From Larix kaempferi (taxonomy: Eukaryota > Streptophyta > Pinopsida > Pinales > Pinaceae): DNA of 64,000 nucleotides. The translations under genes were made by a program, and so were the position numbers. Location: contig BSBM01002100.1 in assembly GCA_027924585.1 (NCBI GenBank), positions 720,501-784,500 of the forward strand, read 5' to 3'. Position 1 is the stretch's first letter. Each line of letters begins with the position of its first letter. Below the pieces are notes generated by a model. It was not told the DNA's origin, did no database searches, and was given only the letters and a program-made list of their open reading frames with translations. Of this stretch, positions 21,476 to 32,837 are shown piece by piece.

Positions 21476-21894
21476 TTAAATAATCTAATTTTGGGATACC
21501 ATGCATCTAGAATCAATAGGCTATATGATGACTTTTTTAGGCGATGTGGGATATGTGCATCATTCTTTAAGTTTTAAGAAGAGTATGGCCAACACATAGA
21601 TTGGCATATTTCCAAAAATTGTGATCAAAAGTCTTAGACAACGATCTCTCGAAAATGGTTTACAACTGTAAAGAATTGGGGCGGTGACATTGGAGCATCA
21701 AACTTTGAGGTTTCTTTGTCAATTTGTTTTCTCATGATGGAGACTTGTAGCAACAAGAGTGTGTGCAATTGGTAGTTAGATTTTGGGGCTTTGGATTTTG
21801 ACCAACCTAGATCCAAATCCTAGGCTCTATCAAGCGCCGAGAGGGATCAAATCTCCCAAGGTGCAAACCTCTATACCTCTCCTTGAATAGCTCC

Positions 21895-22330
21895 TTGAGT
21901 GCAATACCTGAGCCACCTAATCCTAAGCTCTAAAGAGTCTAGTTTAAGTCTCATATTTACTTTTTACTTTGTATTATTCTTTTTTGTTTATGGCCGACAT
22001 AATATTTATTACTTTTTACTTTGTATTATTCTTTTTTGTTTACTTTGTATCATTTTGTTACTCAACAAACACTCGACAAACACTTTAAAGTCTCATATTT
22101 ACTTTTTACTTTGTATTAAAAGTAAAAAGTAAAGTCTCTAGTTTAAGTCTCATATTTACTTTTTACTTTGTATTATTCTTTTTTGTTTATGGCGGACATA
22201 ATATTGACCACCTAATCCTAATATCTAAAGTCTCTAGTTTAAGTCTCATATTTATTTTTTACTTTGTATTATTCTTCTTTGTTTACTTTGTATTATTTTG
22301 TTACTCGACAAACTCGACAAACACTCGACA
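21895..22330. repeat. Interspersed tandem repeat in gypsy remnant
   Basis: The block GTTTAAGTCTCATATTTA + CTTTTTACTTTGTATTATTC recurs at about 21,946, 22,088, 22,142 and 22,227, with partial extra copies of TTTTTACTTTGTAT and of GACATAATATT. ACTCGACAAACACT words also repeat. It looks like repeated slippage or unequal exchange. Confidence 0.75.
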
Positions 22331-22609
22331 CATGTTACAAGATCTCCCTCATACTGGGATGTAGAGCACCTCTCGGCGCAATCACATTAGATATGTTGTT
22401 TTGAAGAATGCAAGTGATCATAATTTGATCGTGAGTGATAATGTACTCACTTCTACCATTATGTTTATGTTGGGAAAGAAACAACTTGATGCTCCAATGC
22501 TTTTTTGAGGGATTGTTCATTCTTTAAATTCTCCACAGACCCTGATTCAAAAAGTACTATATGCTTCACCTTTGGTATATTCTACAAATCCTATGGTTGA
22601 GCAGTCTAG

Positions 22610-23165
22610 TCTTCTAGCACCTATGGGCTCTTTTATTTCCCTAGTGTCCATTTTGTAAGAAGGAAATAATGCTAGGGTTCTTCATTTTGGCTCACTTGAA
22701 TTATCTAATCATAGGTTTTTCACATCCCTAGATGCATAGTTCAAACATTTAGTTAAGCCTAATAAACATGGCAATGAGAATTTTATCACTACCATAGACC
22801 TTTGGGATTTATATGCATAGGATCCTATTCAATTTCATCATCCAATCGTACTCTATGAGCTCTCAAATAATATGGAGTCTAAGGGACTCTTCTAGCACCT
22901 ATGGGCTCTTTTATTTCCCTAGTGTCCATTTTGTAAGAAGGAAATAATGCTAGGGTTCTTCATTTTGGCTCACTTGAATTATCTAATCATAGGTTTTTCA
23001 CATCCCTAGATGCATAGTTCAAACATTTAGTTAAGCCTAATAAACATGGCAATGAGAATTTTATCACTATCATAGACCTTTGGGATTTATATGCATAGGA
23101 TCCTATTCAATTTCATCATCCAATCGTACTCTATGAGCTCTCAAATAATATGGAGTCTAAGGGAC
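22610..23165. repeat. Near-perfect tandem duplication, 2 x 278 bp
   Basis: TCTTCTAGCACCTATGGG at 22610 recurs at 22888 and the whole 278-base unit repeats. The only difference I saw is ACTACCATAG against ACTATCATAG. The unit lies in unreadable gypsy interior. Identity this high among decayed sequence marks a recent event (or an assembly artefact). Confidence 0.92.
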
Positions 23166-23672
23166 CTAATCAAATATCAAGATCCTACTACACTGTCATT
23201 TATGTTATTTTACATAGCCAAATATTTAGCAACTTAGCAACTCAATGACCAGTCTGCATGGGATGCTTTTGAATAATTGTTTTCCAAGTGTCTCCTCTTA
23301 CAAACCATTGATTGTTGGTCTTTGTAATGAAAACCTCATAGATGACGCTCTTCAAATTCTTGAGCGGACACTAAAGTAGAATTTTATTCTTTGCTTGGGT
23401 ACATTTGTTTTGTTTCAAGCTTCTATGATTTTTTCACAACTCCACGTGTATCAATCAACTCAATATTCCTGCCAACATTCTTTGCAGCCTCAAAATTATC
23501 ATATCGATTTGCATCGAGCATCTTTTCCTCTACTAGTTGATCAGGGAGCACAAGAAAGGACCTATGTTTATTTGGCTCCTCCTTTTGCGACATCAATTGT
23601 CACCTTCAGCCATACCACATCGCTTAAACCGGCAGGACAGTGAGGACAGTGCCCACCTAAACCAGGAGAAAA

Positions 23673-24137
23673 TGGTATAGATCCCAAGACATAGACATTG
23701 GAGAAGTGGAAGATTATAATTACCAAACATTATAATATTTAATAAGTAGTTATCTTTTAATATTAAATAAAAGAGTTTAAATGATCAAAGTTAATCGTCT
23801 CCATTTTGGTGGTATAGATCCCAAGACAGAGACATTGGAGAAGTGAAAGATTATAATTACTAAACATTAAAATATTTAATAAGTAGTTACTTTTAATATT
23901 AAATAAATATAGATCCCAAGACAGAGACATTGGAGAAGTGAAAGATTATAATTACCAAACATTAGAATATTTGATAAGTAGTTATCTTTTAATATTAAAT
24001 AAAAGAGTTTACATGGTCAAAGTTAATAGTCTCCATTTTGGTTATATATAAAGAAGGCTCTTACTATGTATAAATGGAAGTTTTGAAGTTAATAGAAGTC
24101 TTAGTGTTGCGCTCTTTATTATTATGTTTATATATTA
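23673..24137 (+). repeat. 3' LTR with triplicated head
   Basis: TGGTATAGATCCCAAGACA starts at 23673 and recurs at 23810 (complete head) and 23908 (from TATAGATCCC). The three units are 137, 98 and 230 bp, only the last running on to TTTATATATTA. The 5' LTR has the head once. A further 64-bp duplication (ATGTTTATATATTAGAG at 24124 and 24188) spans the LTR-host junction. Confidence 0.8.
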
Positions 24138-24747
24138 GAGTTGAAAGAAATAGAGGCTCCAAGGAATCGAAGGATGCATTCTTTATTATGTTTATATATT
24201 AGAGTGGAAAGAAATAGAGGCTCCACGGAATCGAAGGAACACGAGGTTGAATTTAAAAGGCACAAATCTGCTTTCAGACTTTGTATCCAGCCCAAGACAC
24301 ATGAAAGTTGAGATGAGCTAGTAAAAAAGAGAGCTTGAATCAGCTAAATGAGAATGGGAAATTACTCATAATGATAAAAAAGCAGCCGATGCTATCATAT
24401 AGTCTTTCCCTACAAATTGCTCACTTTGTGAAGTATATCCAAGAGAGATGAAATTTTCATCATGAAAATATTGGACACACCAAGGAGTTTGCAAATAAAG
24501 TATGGAAATCATGTACAATCCTTGCCGGATCAGTTGAAAAAGTATGATGAGAAATTAACCAAATTGGAAGAGAGTATTCTATTACCTTGAGGTGGGTTGT
24601 TCAAGAGGTGAATGTATAAATCTACTAGAAACCAAAGATTCTGTAGACGTTGATATTGGTGACAAGCTGTTCCAACTTAAATTTGTGAAAGTTCATCTTA
24701 TACCATACAGAGCAACCTGACAAAAGCTGCCAAAATGGAACAAACTC
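24138..24747 (+). pseudogene. Coiled-coil gene copy B, right part
   Basis: Resumes where copy B was cut at 16,897. After the 64-bp junction duplication it reads CACGAGGTTGAATTTAAAAG and GGCACAAATCTGCTTTCAG, matching GGCACAAAGTCGCTTTCAC of copy A (1,429) and GGCACCAAGCTGCTTTTAT of copy C. Later landmarks are the 'aaattaaccaaattggaaga' block and a GTTCAAGAGGTGAA (copy A: GTTCAAACAGTGAA). Many stops; not functional. Confidence 0.6.
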
Positions 24748-25800
24748 TATAACATTAAGGATTGGAGAGAACAATTTGATAGAGTACAGAATATATAACC
24801 GCCATATTTACTCAAAGGGCATGACATGTCCAAAATGGAATCTCTTCTAAAAGATCTCTAGGCTCTCCAAGCCCACACACAAATTGCACTTGGTGACAAG
24901 AACAAGATGTGTTCAGAATATAAGGAGCAAAAGATGTCTAATTTCAAGTAGAAATTGGTGAGAGAATTCTTGAGGATGGCTGGAGTGGCAGAAGCTGAAC
25001 TAGAGCGTCACAGGAGAAATAAACAACAATTTTTTTTCCTTGAACTCCAACAATACTTAGTAGAGAAAATGCTATGATTGAGGAATCGAAAGAAAAACTT
25101 TCCAAGGAAACAAAGGAATGTGAGGCTGAATTCCAAAGGCACCAAGCTGCTTTTATAGACATTGTATCCAATATAAGACTTGAAAGTTGAGATGAGTGGC
25201 CTAGAGAGATTGAATCAGTAAAAAGAGAGTGATATTACTCTCAATTAGAAGAAAGCAGCAGACGCTGTCATATAGTGTTTCACTGGAAATTGCCCACTTC
25301 AAAAAGGATATCCAAGAGAGAGATGAAGTGATCAAAATATTCCACAACAAGGAGTTTGCACACGAAGTATGGAAACCAGGTACATTGCAAGATAAGAATA
25401 GAAAGTATGAAGAGAAATTCACCAAATTGGAAGAGAGTAGTCTATTACATTTGGACTGCGAAAAAAGCTCTTGCTCAAATGACCTTGATGTGGTTTGTTC
25501 AAACAGTGAAGGTAAAGGTATAGTAAAGGTAAGAAAATCTTTAGAGGCTGATATTGATGCCGAACAGTTCCAATTTCTACATGCCAAGGACCATCTTATA
25601 CCATACAGAATACGGAATACATAGATACAGAGCAAGGTAACAAGTCAAAGTTGCCAAAATGGAACAAACAATGTGGTAGCTACACCAACTAAAGAAATAC
25701 TTCAAAGAAAGAATGAAGATCCCGATAACCTCTGCAACACCATTTCTATCTTTTTTCCCATCTAGGCAGCAGCATGTCTGTATTTGTTCCCTACAATAAA
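24748..25800 (+). pseudogene. Coiled-coil gene copy C, best-preserved copy
   Basis: Follows copy B directly, so B and C are a tandem pair. The longest open frame, 25229-25624, gives 131 residues of acidic/basic heptads: SVSLEIAHFKKDIQERDEVI, KYEEKFTKLEESSLLHLDCE, then CSNDLDVVCSNSEGKG and EADIDAEQFQFLHAKDHL. Upstream frames carry SKMESLLKDL and EFLRMAGVAEAELERHRRN with a stop and a frameshift between. No membrane, signal or catalytic motifs. The repeated pattern suggests a cytoplasmic or nuclear coiled-coil protein of at least 300 residues, not identified. A ready-made 3' end is shared with copy A (CCATCTAGGCAGCAGCATG against CCATCTATGGCAGCATG). Confidence 0.5.
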
Positions 25801-27560
25801 ATTTGTCATGTTTCTTTTACAATAATGTGGTTGGTACTAGTTACTTTATATATAAACTTTTCATCGAAATTTTTAATTAGTACAAGTCAATTTTTTGTAA
25901 AAGAAAATGCTCCATAGAGACGACATATTCCACAAATGATGAAAACTTTTGCTGTTTATTTTTGTGTGAAGCGACACAAGAGTGTGAAATCACGTAGAAG
26001 ATTGGATAAAACTGGAGAAGGTTACATCCTGCATAACAGAAGCATTGGCCAAAGTCAAATATAATTTTCATGGCAGAGGAGAATTAGTTAAATCATTTCA
26101 CTCTCTTTAGCATAGCGACCTTCACCCTTTTCATGATTATTAAAATTGTATGAGCATGTGGTGCCCAAGTTTGACACGATTGGAGAGAACACTAAATCGA
26201 TGGCTCTAATCCCATCACTGCCTTGTTTCATTAATTGGCAAAAAAAAATACCATTTTCCTTCCTTTGTTGCAAGTGGAAGAAGAAGAATCAAAGTAATTC
26301 CTTGTTTTAACATCAAGTGTCTTGTTGTTTCATTAATTGGCAAAAAAAAATACTATTTTTCTTTCTTTGTTGCAAGTGGAAGAAGAAGAAGAATCAAAGT
26401 AATTCCTTGTTTTAGCATCAAGTGTCTTGTACTGAAGGGATAGGTGGTGGATGAACACCTTTTTCGAGCATTACGATATAAGTAATTCAATTAAGAAATA
26501 TTAAACTGTTCCACCAAATTGTCTGCCCATGTGTGGAATTGTTTAGAAAGCAGGCAACTCTGTTTATTGCAGCTGTCAGTGATTTGATGGTGATTAAAAA
26601 ATCCATTCGCAGTCCAATGAAATACAAATAGAAGTCCATCTGAACTAGCCCTAAAACCTTATCCAAGTTCCACTCATCATACAATTAAAAAATGAATCTT
26701 GGTAAACAGATTTCATTTTCAAAATGAATGGAAGCCACTGCCAAAATGAGGCAATTTGCTCTAAGATGGGATTATAGATATGGGTAACTTACAGGAAGAA
26801 GATAGGGATAGATTTCATCTTCCAGAGCTATTAAACACTCAGAATGATCAAGGGAAAAAACATGTGATATTTCGTTGTTTAAAAGATGCAGGGGTTACGT
26901 TGGATTTACGTTAGTTTATTATTTTTGGTTGGTATTTTTTTTCATATTAGATGTCTTTGTATTTCAATTTTATTAACATCTGATGTGACAACATGGCTTC
27001 CATCAGGGCTGTAGAGTAGACCTCGCACAGATAGGTTTAGAATGTGGAAATTGGTCCGAGCAATAATGGAGAAAAGAATGAAATGAAAATGGGAATATTG
27101 AATTAATCAATTTGACAAAGAACGATGTTGAAAGTGGATGGAAAAGCGATAAGGGTTGGACATCCATACAGGGAAGAGAGACAGTTAATTGAAATAAAAT
27201 GTACAAGAAACCTCATGATCGTCTAACATAATTCTTGATCAATGGAAATTCAATAACTAGGGTTATTAGACCAGATAAATTTTATATGTAGGGTTATTGC
27301 AGCATTAGTAGCATAATTGGAGCATTAGCCGATTATTATACAATTAAATTAGCGTTAGTATGATGGCAAAGAAATATGAGAGAGCGGGATAAGCACGAAA
27401 AAAATAGTGAAGGATAGGATGAAGCTGTAAACCCTAGGATGAAGCTGTAAACCCTGAAAATAAATAATTAATGAACTACGATCAAATTCGGCAGTACATT
27501 AGTATTCAGTACCCCGATCCTCTTCTCTTTTTGAGCACCACATCGGTATCATCGGCAATG
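24900..27560. repeat. Segmental duplication, unit 2 (partner 1.23-4.47 kb)
   Basis: Collinear with the copy A region, as listed there. It lacks the six tandem duplications of unit 1 and has one of its own at 26226-26429. No separate gene was recognised in 25,870-27,560. Confidence 0.7.
26226..26429. repeat. Tandem duplication, 2 x 102 bp
   Basis: TTTCATTAATTGGCAAAAAA at 26226 recurs at 26328; both units run through TTGCAAGTGGAAGAAGAAG and TTCCTTGTTTTA. The second has one extra GAA. Confidence 0.85.
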
Positions 27561-29080
27561 AACAGCAACAACAACATTATTTCATTTGAGATCTCTGAAA
27601 ATGAAAAACACCCATCCAAGCCAACCATCTGCAATGCGATGCAACTACAAATAACACTTACATTGTTCTTCACTATGCAAATAACTATTACAATGTTTTC
27701 CATCCGAGGAAACCTTAAAGACTAAGAAATCTATCCAATCTAAACAATCTACATTTATTTTTTCATTCGAAACCCGAAATCTATCCAAACTAACCGTCTG
27801 CCATGAAATGTAAATCAGATGTGGTGTGTACCGGGCAAATAACTGTAAATATTTTCGAGGTGATAAAAGTTACATTGACAGTAACAACATTTTCGTCAAT
27901 ACTTTCCAAGTGTTCAAGTTACACTGACAGTAACAACGTTTTCTCTAGCTGTAGCTCTTTCAACGTTGTCCTTGATCCAGGTAGAGCTTTTTCATCGAAG
28001 TCATAGTTGATACAGCAAGAGCAGGATGGTTTCATTGTTACAGAAAAGAACTTCAGTTGCCCGCCAGCCTCTCCAGTTCTCCATCATCCTCTTCAAATTT
28101 AGTTTGAAATTTAGAAATTAAGACCTTATAGTATTAATCTCTATGAAATTTTCCGCTTTGCTCCTCCTCCACTAACTTTGTCTCTCTTAATGCGGAGCGA
28201 ACAATCTTCTGCGCGCGCATCTCATAGCAATGATATATGGAACTCCCTCAGTTCTCTTCTTCCGGTTTTATACTCCATCGCTTCTCCTTGTTTCCTTCTT
28301 CGTTTGCATGTGGGATATAAACGTTCTACAAACCTAGCATCGCTTTTCAATTATTTTTTCAAACAAATCAAAGCAACACTATATTACAGAAATCTTAATT
28401 TGAATTGAATGCAATGCTTTGAGAATTGAATTGTTCATTTTCCGGTAGGTGTTTTAAGGGTTACCGCGGGCATAGATTGAATGGTGTCTCTATGCATGGT
28501 GCTTCCGACATGATGGATGGATGAAGAAAACGACTGAGCGAAGCATGGTGGGGGTTCGGATGGCTAGATTGGATCTCGTGATAATGTATAGGTACAGGGC
28601 ACTATCACATCCTGGTGACCCGAAGAGGAAGCCCGTCTCTTAACCCGTCTTTGTTCCGTTAACCCTTTATAATCTAGTTCGGCTTCGGCAAAAAAAAAAC
28701 AGATTAATCAAAGGGGTGCATCTTATATTGGGCAGATAGATTTAGTAATGGGATTGACAAGCTCTAAGGCATACATATCAGCAAAGAGAACGAGCTACTC
28801 TATTACTATCCCATAGAAAACTACCACCCATTGATAGGACTACCAGCCATACCCATCGACAACCAGATAGCGTAGGTACACTCACAGGATAGAAAAGTTA
28901 GTAGCGTAGATACACCAGGGATCTAGTAAGGATAAAAAAGTGGTCAGTGAATGGCCCAATGATAACATGAAAATTTCTTCAAAAATCCTCCAAGCCACAT
29001 CAATTTTGTCAGATTTCACCCAGGCGTTGAGAAGCTCATTGCAAGTGTTTACAGTTAGAACAAAACCATCCTCTGCATCT
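27561..29080. other. No gene recognised; possible small pol III-like patch
   Basis: Mostly AT-rich. 28,440-28,700 is more GC-rich and ends in a run of A (GGCTTCGGCAAAAAAAAAA); a GGGTTCGGATGGC word there is box-B-like, so a decayed SINE is possible. No TSD was found. Confidence 0.4.
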
Positions 29081-31190
29081 TATCTAGAACAACAAGGGCC
29101 TCTGGGGTGATTCTGGATTGGGGTCATTATGAATTGGCTGGATCTGCATCTGCAGATTGCTGGTATTGCCCTTTGTCCTTTTAATGCTGTAAAACTTGAG
29201 TACAAACACAACCTGTCTTTGCTAGAGGATTATCTGATGGGCTTCCAAAGTTTGTCAGATCAGGAGGCCTTGGGTGAGTTTTGTCCCCTTACCTATTTTT
29301 TATAAACTATGAATAAAATCTCGTGGAGAACATATGAAACTCTATTGTGTTCCCTCAATGATTGCAATCTGTACAAAGGTATTGGTCCACTCTTTCCTTG
29401 TAGGTACCAAATCTTTGCAGTTCCTCTCTCCATTATACATAATGACATATGGTATATAGATGCATATATTGAAGCTTTATTATGATATTCTATGGTTCTT
29501 AGGGGTCAAAGCTCTTTATTACCGTGTTTTGTTCCTTTGAGACAATGTTTGGTAAACAATTGGTTCTCTAATTGTGCGCAAGTATCTTTTCTTTTCCTGA
29601 TATATCTACCTTTATGCTTGCCAATGCTCCTCCTCTGTATTGTAATTCTGTGGAGGAAATTTGTGCTCTCTCCCATTCATTCAGCTGTTATAGTTTAGCC
29701 TGGTTTCTTAAAAGTTTCCTCATATTCCTACACTTCTAATAGATGAAACATTTCGTTCTCCTTGAAAAGGCATTATGCTGTTAAACCTTGTTGTGTATTA
29801 CCATGTATATCTTGCTGGTCCTTCATTTCCCTATTAATGCTTCTGTAGCATCACTACTGTAGATATCCAACTGGGTATTTTCATGTTTATGTTCTTATAG
29901 ATTGCCCCACATCCATTGTTCTCAATCAAAAGTTGAGAATTATGGCTTTTCTCAACAAACCTCATCCCAACTTCAAAATAAATAAATAAATGATTATGAA
30001 CAAGGCCAACCATGGCCATGACCTTTCGCTGCAATTGAATGAACTTATGCATTGAAAAATTTAATACATATGTAAATAATTGAGGAAAGACCTCTGCAAA
30101 TATGTTCCCATTGTGTGTATCTACCCCTGCTTCAAAGGCCTGGCCATACAATATCTTCACTACGCTGCCCATGGCAAGAATATGCAACTCTATCCAAATA
30201 GCAAGTGTATAAAATTTGAGAAGTCGAGTTGCTTCATAGCAAAATCAGGTGGAGTGATCTGTCATCAAGCTATTATTATTCATTGTATGTGGGCCAAGTT
30301 TGGAAATGACGAGGAGTCCACATGGCCTTCTTTGCATGCACCGTGATTCTCAACTCCAACTCCCAAGTAAATAATAGTCCAAGCATTACTTTTTCTTTTA
30401 AATATAATAATTTGAATTGCGTGGCTTAAATAAATAATGCGAGCTTCCAACATAATATTCCAATTTATACCACAGTTTCGATTGATTTTATTCTTAAAAG
30501 AGATTAAAAATAAGCTGGGCTAAGTTGGGCATAATTTAAGGTCAAAAAGTTTTCTATTTAGTTTATATAATCCATCTGTAGAAATAAAGGATTCTCTGTC
30601 TCTAAGGGAGACAGAAAAATTCTGTGCATTGAACAACAATTGCACTGATCAGCACAAGTCAAAAAAAATATTCACCCTTTACATCATGTGAATTTATCCA
30701 AGAAATAGATCCATTACTGTAATTTTGTCAGACAGCAACAGTTACCTGAAGATATTCTCTTTTGCCACCAAAGAAAATGCTAAAAAGCTCTTGCGAAGAG
30801 AAGGACATGCAAAGAAAGGGATTGTGGAACAAGATACAACTTGTTTGACGAGAGAAGTTGTTGCAGCTATGCCGACTGGTATTGGTAGCTCCGTTGAATG
30901 TTTTATGAGGAGATTTGCTCTTTTTAATTTTTTCTAATTTTCATTAGCAATTTCATTTTATGGCTCTAAGATATAGCAACTGTATTTTCGTGACTCTAAT
31001 AGTGGTGTCGTGTGTTGTTGCAGACACCATGATGAAGTTTGCATCCTTTGAGACCATAGTAGAGTTTATCTACAAGCATGCAGTCCCCATCCCAAAGGAC
31101 CAATTTAGCAAACTTGTACAGCTGGGAGTGAGTTTTGCTGCAGGATACATTGCCGGTGTCTTTTGTGCAATTGTTTCTCACAACCTGGTG
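29081..31190 (+). pseudogene. Mitochondrial phosphate carrier (SLC25 family, PHT3/MPT type), partial pseudogene with introns
   Basis: Three exon-like blocks match the plant mitochondrial phosphate/H+ symporter of the inner membrane, in order. Block 1 (29081-29273) reads EQ.GLWG, then ELAGSASA, IAGIALCPFNAVKL and VQTQPVFARGLSDGLPKFVR across frameshifts, and ends at a consensus GTGAGT donor. Block 2 (29368-29413) reads LYKGIGPL. Block 3 starts at 31024 after TGTTGTTGCAG and reads TMMKFASFETIVEFIYKHAV, then QLGVSFAAGYIAGVFCAIVS and HNLVD. In block 3 the family's Pro-Ala-Asp after SH is lost by a 9-bp deletion, and homology stops soon after. Part of block 1 (the stretch after the first GW-like word) and the protein's N- and C-terminal thirds are missing. 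Retained splice sites show it derives from genomic DNA, not mRNA. A 1.6-kb intron separates blocks 2 and 3. Confidence 0.85.
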
Positions 31191-31510
31191 GATAGATTAT
31201 GCTTCACAACCCTTTATTCCCAAATTGTTTCATTAATAAATAGGTTATTAAGTGTCCTTCAAGAACCCGCAATTAACATAAAATAAATGCATTTTCCACA
31301 ATTGGCATAAGAACATTCAACGGGCAGAGGCTGGATGTCCAAGACGTGCATAATGTAAAATTATACTTATTTTTATAATTATTTATCAAGCCAGTACTGT
31401 TTTTTTCCTTTTATTTATTTTTTGGCTGGTCTACTCAAACTCACTTTTTAGATTATAGTTTACAGATTTTTTTTTTGAATTCCTCCAAAATCCTCCATTT
31501 CATTATATGG

Positions 31511-31583
31511 ATTGCAGGATGGAAATAATGAGAAGATTATTGCTGTGGCTGTTGATGATCGTGAATTTGGTCATTACCGTGGT
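31511..31583 (+). pseudogene. Exon-like fragment resembling soluble inorganic pyrophosphatase
   Basis: After an ATTGCAG acceptor-like site the frame reads DGNNEKIIAVAVDDREFGHYRG. It resembles the cytosolic plant family I pyrophosphatase stretch around KIIAV..DDPE..HY, near the active-site region. Only about 22 codons match; the frame then runs on unrelated sequence to a stop. It lies 320 bp downstream of the phosphate-carrier pseudogene. A chance match over so short a stretch cannot be excluded. Confidence 0.45.
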
Positions 31584-31879
31584 AGATGTCCAAGAAACCA
31601 TGCGAATCTCTCTATATAAATGGGGATGACTGATTCGCATCCCAGTTTAACTGTTTCTAAGCATATCTCAAATTGCACTGTTTAAAAGTTTATACCACAT
31701 GCAAAGTAAATGGAATTGACGGCGAAGTTCGACTCTATAAAATAAGAAGTATAGAGAACAACAAAGGTAGACGTGGGTTGTGGGTGTTTGAAAACCCTAC
31801 GACCTGCAGAGGTCACTCCCAATGCATTGGGAATGGGTATGCTGGGCGCAACTCCCATTGATGGAGTGTGCCGTAGAGG

Positions 31880-32470
31880 GAGGTGAAAAATCCTCTCTCA
31901 AATTGGAGGGGCGGGGACAAAAGGTGAAGAGGTTGTGAAGGGGAGATGCCGGAGAATGGTGGGCGAAATTGTGGAGAGAAAATGCCGGAGAATACTGGTG
32001 GAATTTCTAGGGGAAAAATGTCGGAGGGTGGTTGGTGCAGGAGGATGGTGCAAGGGTGCTGGCAGATGGTGGGAGCGGAGCAGGTGGAATAATGCGGAAG
32101 AGGGAGTGGAGGGAGCGATCATGAAGGTGGGTGCTGGAGGATGGTTGAGGGGGTTGTGAGCGTAGGCGGAGGAGGTAGGAAGCTGGGGAGATGCCAGAGG
32201 ATGGTGGAAGGATGCTGGCAGATGGTGGGAGCGGAGCAGGTGGAGCACTTTGGAGGAGGGAGTGAAGGGAGCGGTAGTGGAGATGGCAGGGAGAGACTGG
32301 TGGCGGAGGAAGTGGAGGCAGGGAGGGACTGGTGGCGGAGAGAGGGGAGATTGCGGTACGTGGTTGAGGTGGTCGGAGAAGTGGTTTAGGGGGAGATGGC
32401 AGAGGATGGCTGAGTGGATTCTGGTTCTGGGCACTTTTAAGGTTGAGCAGAGTAAAAATTTAAATATCCA
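31880..32470. repeat. Purine-rich degenerate minisatellite
   Basis: A G/A-rich tract built of variants of GGATGGTG, GATGCTGGCAGATGGTGGG, GCGGAGCAGGTGG and GGAGATGCCGGAG. The block GCTGGCAGATGGTGGGAGCG occurs at about 32,059 and 32,213. It makes a 209-codon Pro/Ser/His-rich frame on the minus strand and several plus-strand Gly/Arg/Glu frames. These follow from composition and are not claimed as genes. Confidence 0.75.
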
Positions 32471-32837
32471 AATTTGATGAAAGGTTAAAATTTTTTTGCT
32501 AAGATCTCTTTCCTTTTGAAGAACCAAATATTAATATCAATTGATTTAGTTTGAAGGCTTTGTACGAGACGATTCTATTAGAGACTTAGTCATGAATGTA
32601 TCTCTAGTAGCAGTTCATAATCATAAAAATAACGAAGCAAAGGGAGCAAAGTCTACTTAAGAATTTAAAGGGTGATCCACGATGTGATCGACCTTGTGCG
32701 TTGAGGTCTCGACAAATTCCTTAAGATGAAAATGTTATTGGAGTTTGATAAAATTAAATATCACGATTGAAATTTAATTTTACCAAATTTAGAGAACATT
32801 CTTCAATATTGTGGGACACATTGCAATGGAGAGATAT

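Larger units (their letters stand above)
16898..24137 (+). mobile_element. Degraded gypsy-type LTR retrotransposon inside copy B, itself a nest
   Basis: Left LTR 16898-17129 starts TGGTATAGATCCCAAG and ends TATATCA; a tRNA-Met-type primer site follows at 17133. The right LTR starts at 23673 after an AGGAGAAAA polypurine tract. Recognisable internal domains in gypsy order are gag (17.3-18.0 kb), protease (18.9-19.4 kb) and the RT N-terminus (21.0-21.5 kb). RT core, RNase H and integrase are not readable. The flanks are the two halves of the coiled-coil gene (GAGGA on the left, GAGTT on the right; a decayed TSD is possible). It contains a solo LTR at 18173-18751 and a SINE at 19431-20983. Confidence 0.75.

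Noticed and set aside
28440-28700. Possible structural RNA or SINE (GC-rich patch with A10 tail)
   Set aside because: A box-B-like word is present but no box A at proper spacing, no TSD and no known RNA recognised.
31898-32527. 209-codon Pro/Ser/His-rich minus-strand frame
   Set aside because: Open only because the tract is purine-rich and repetitive; no start context, domain or conserved partner.
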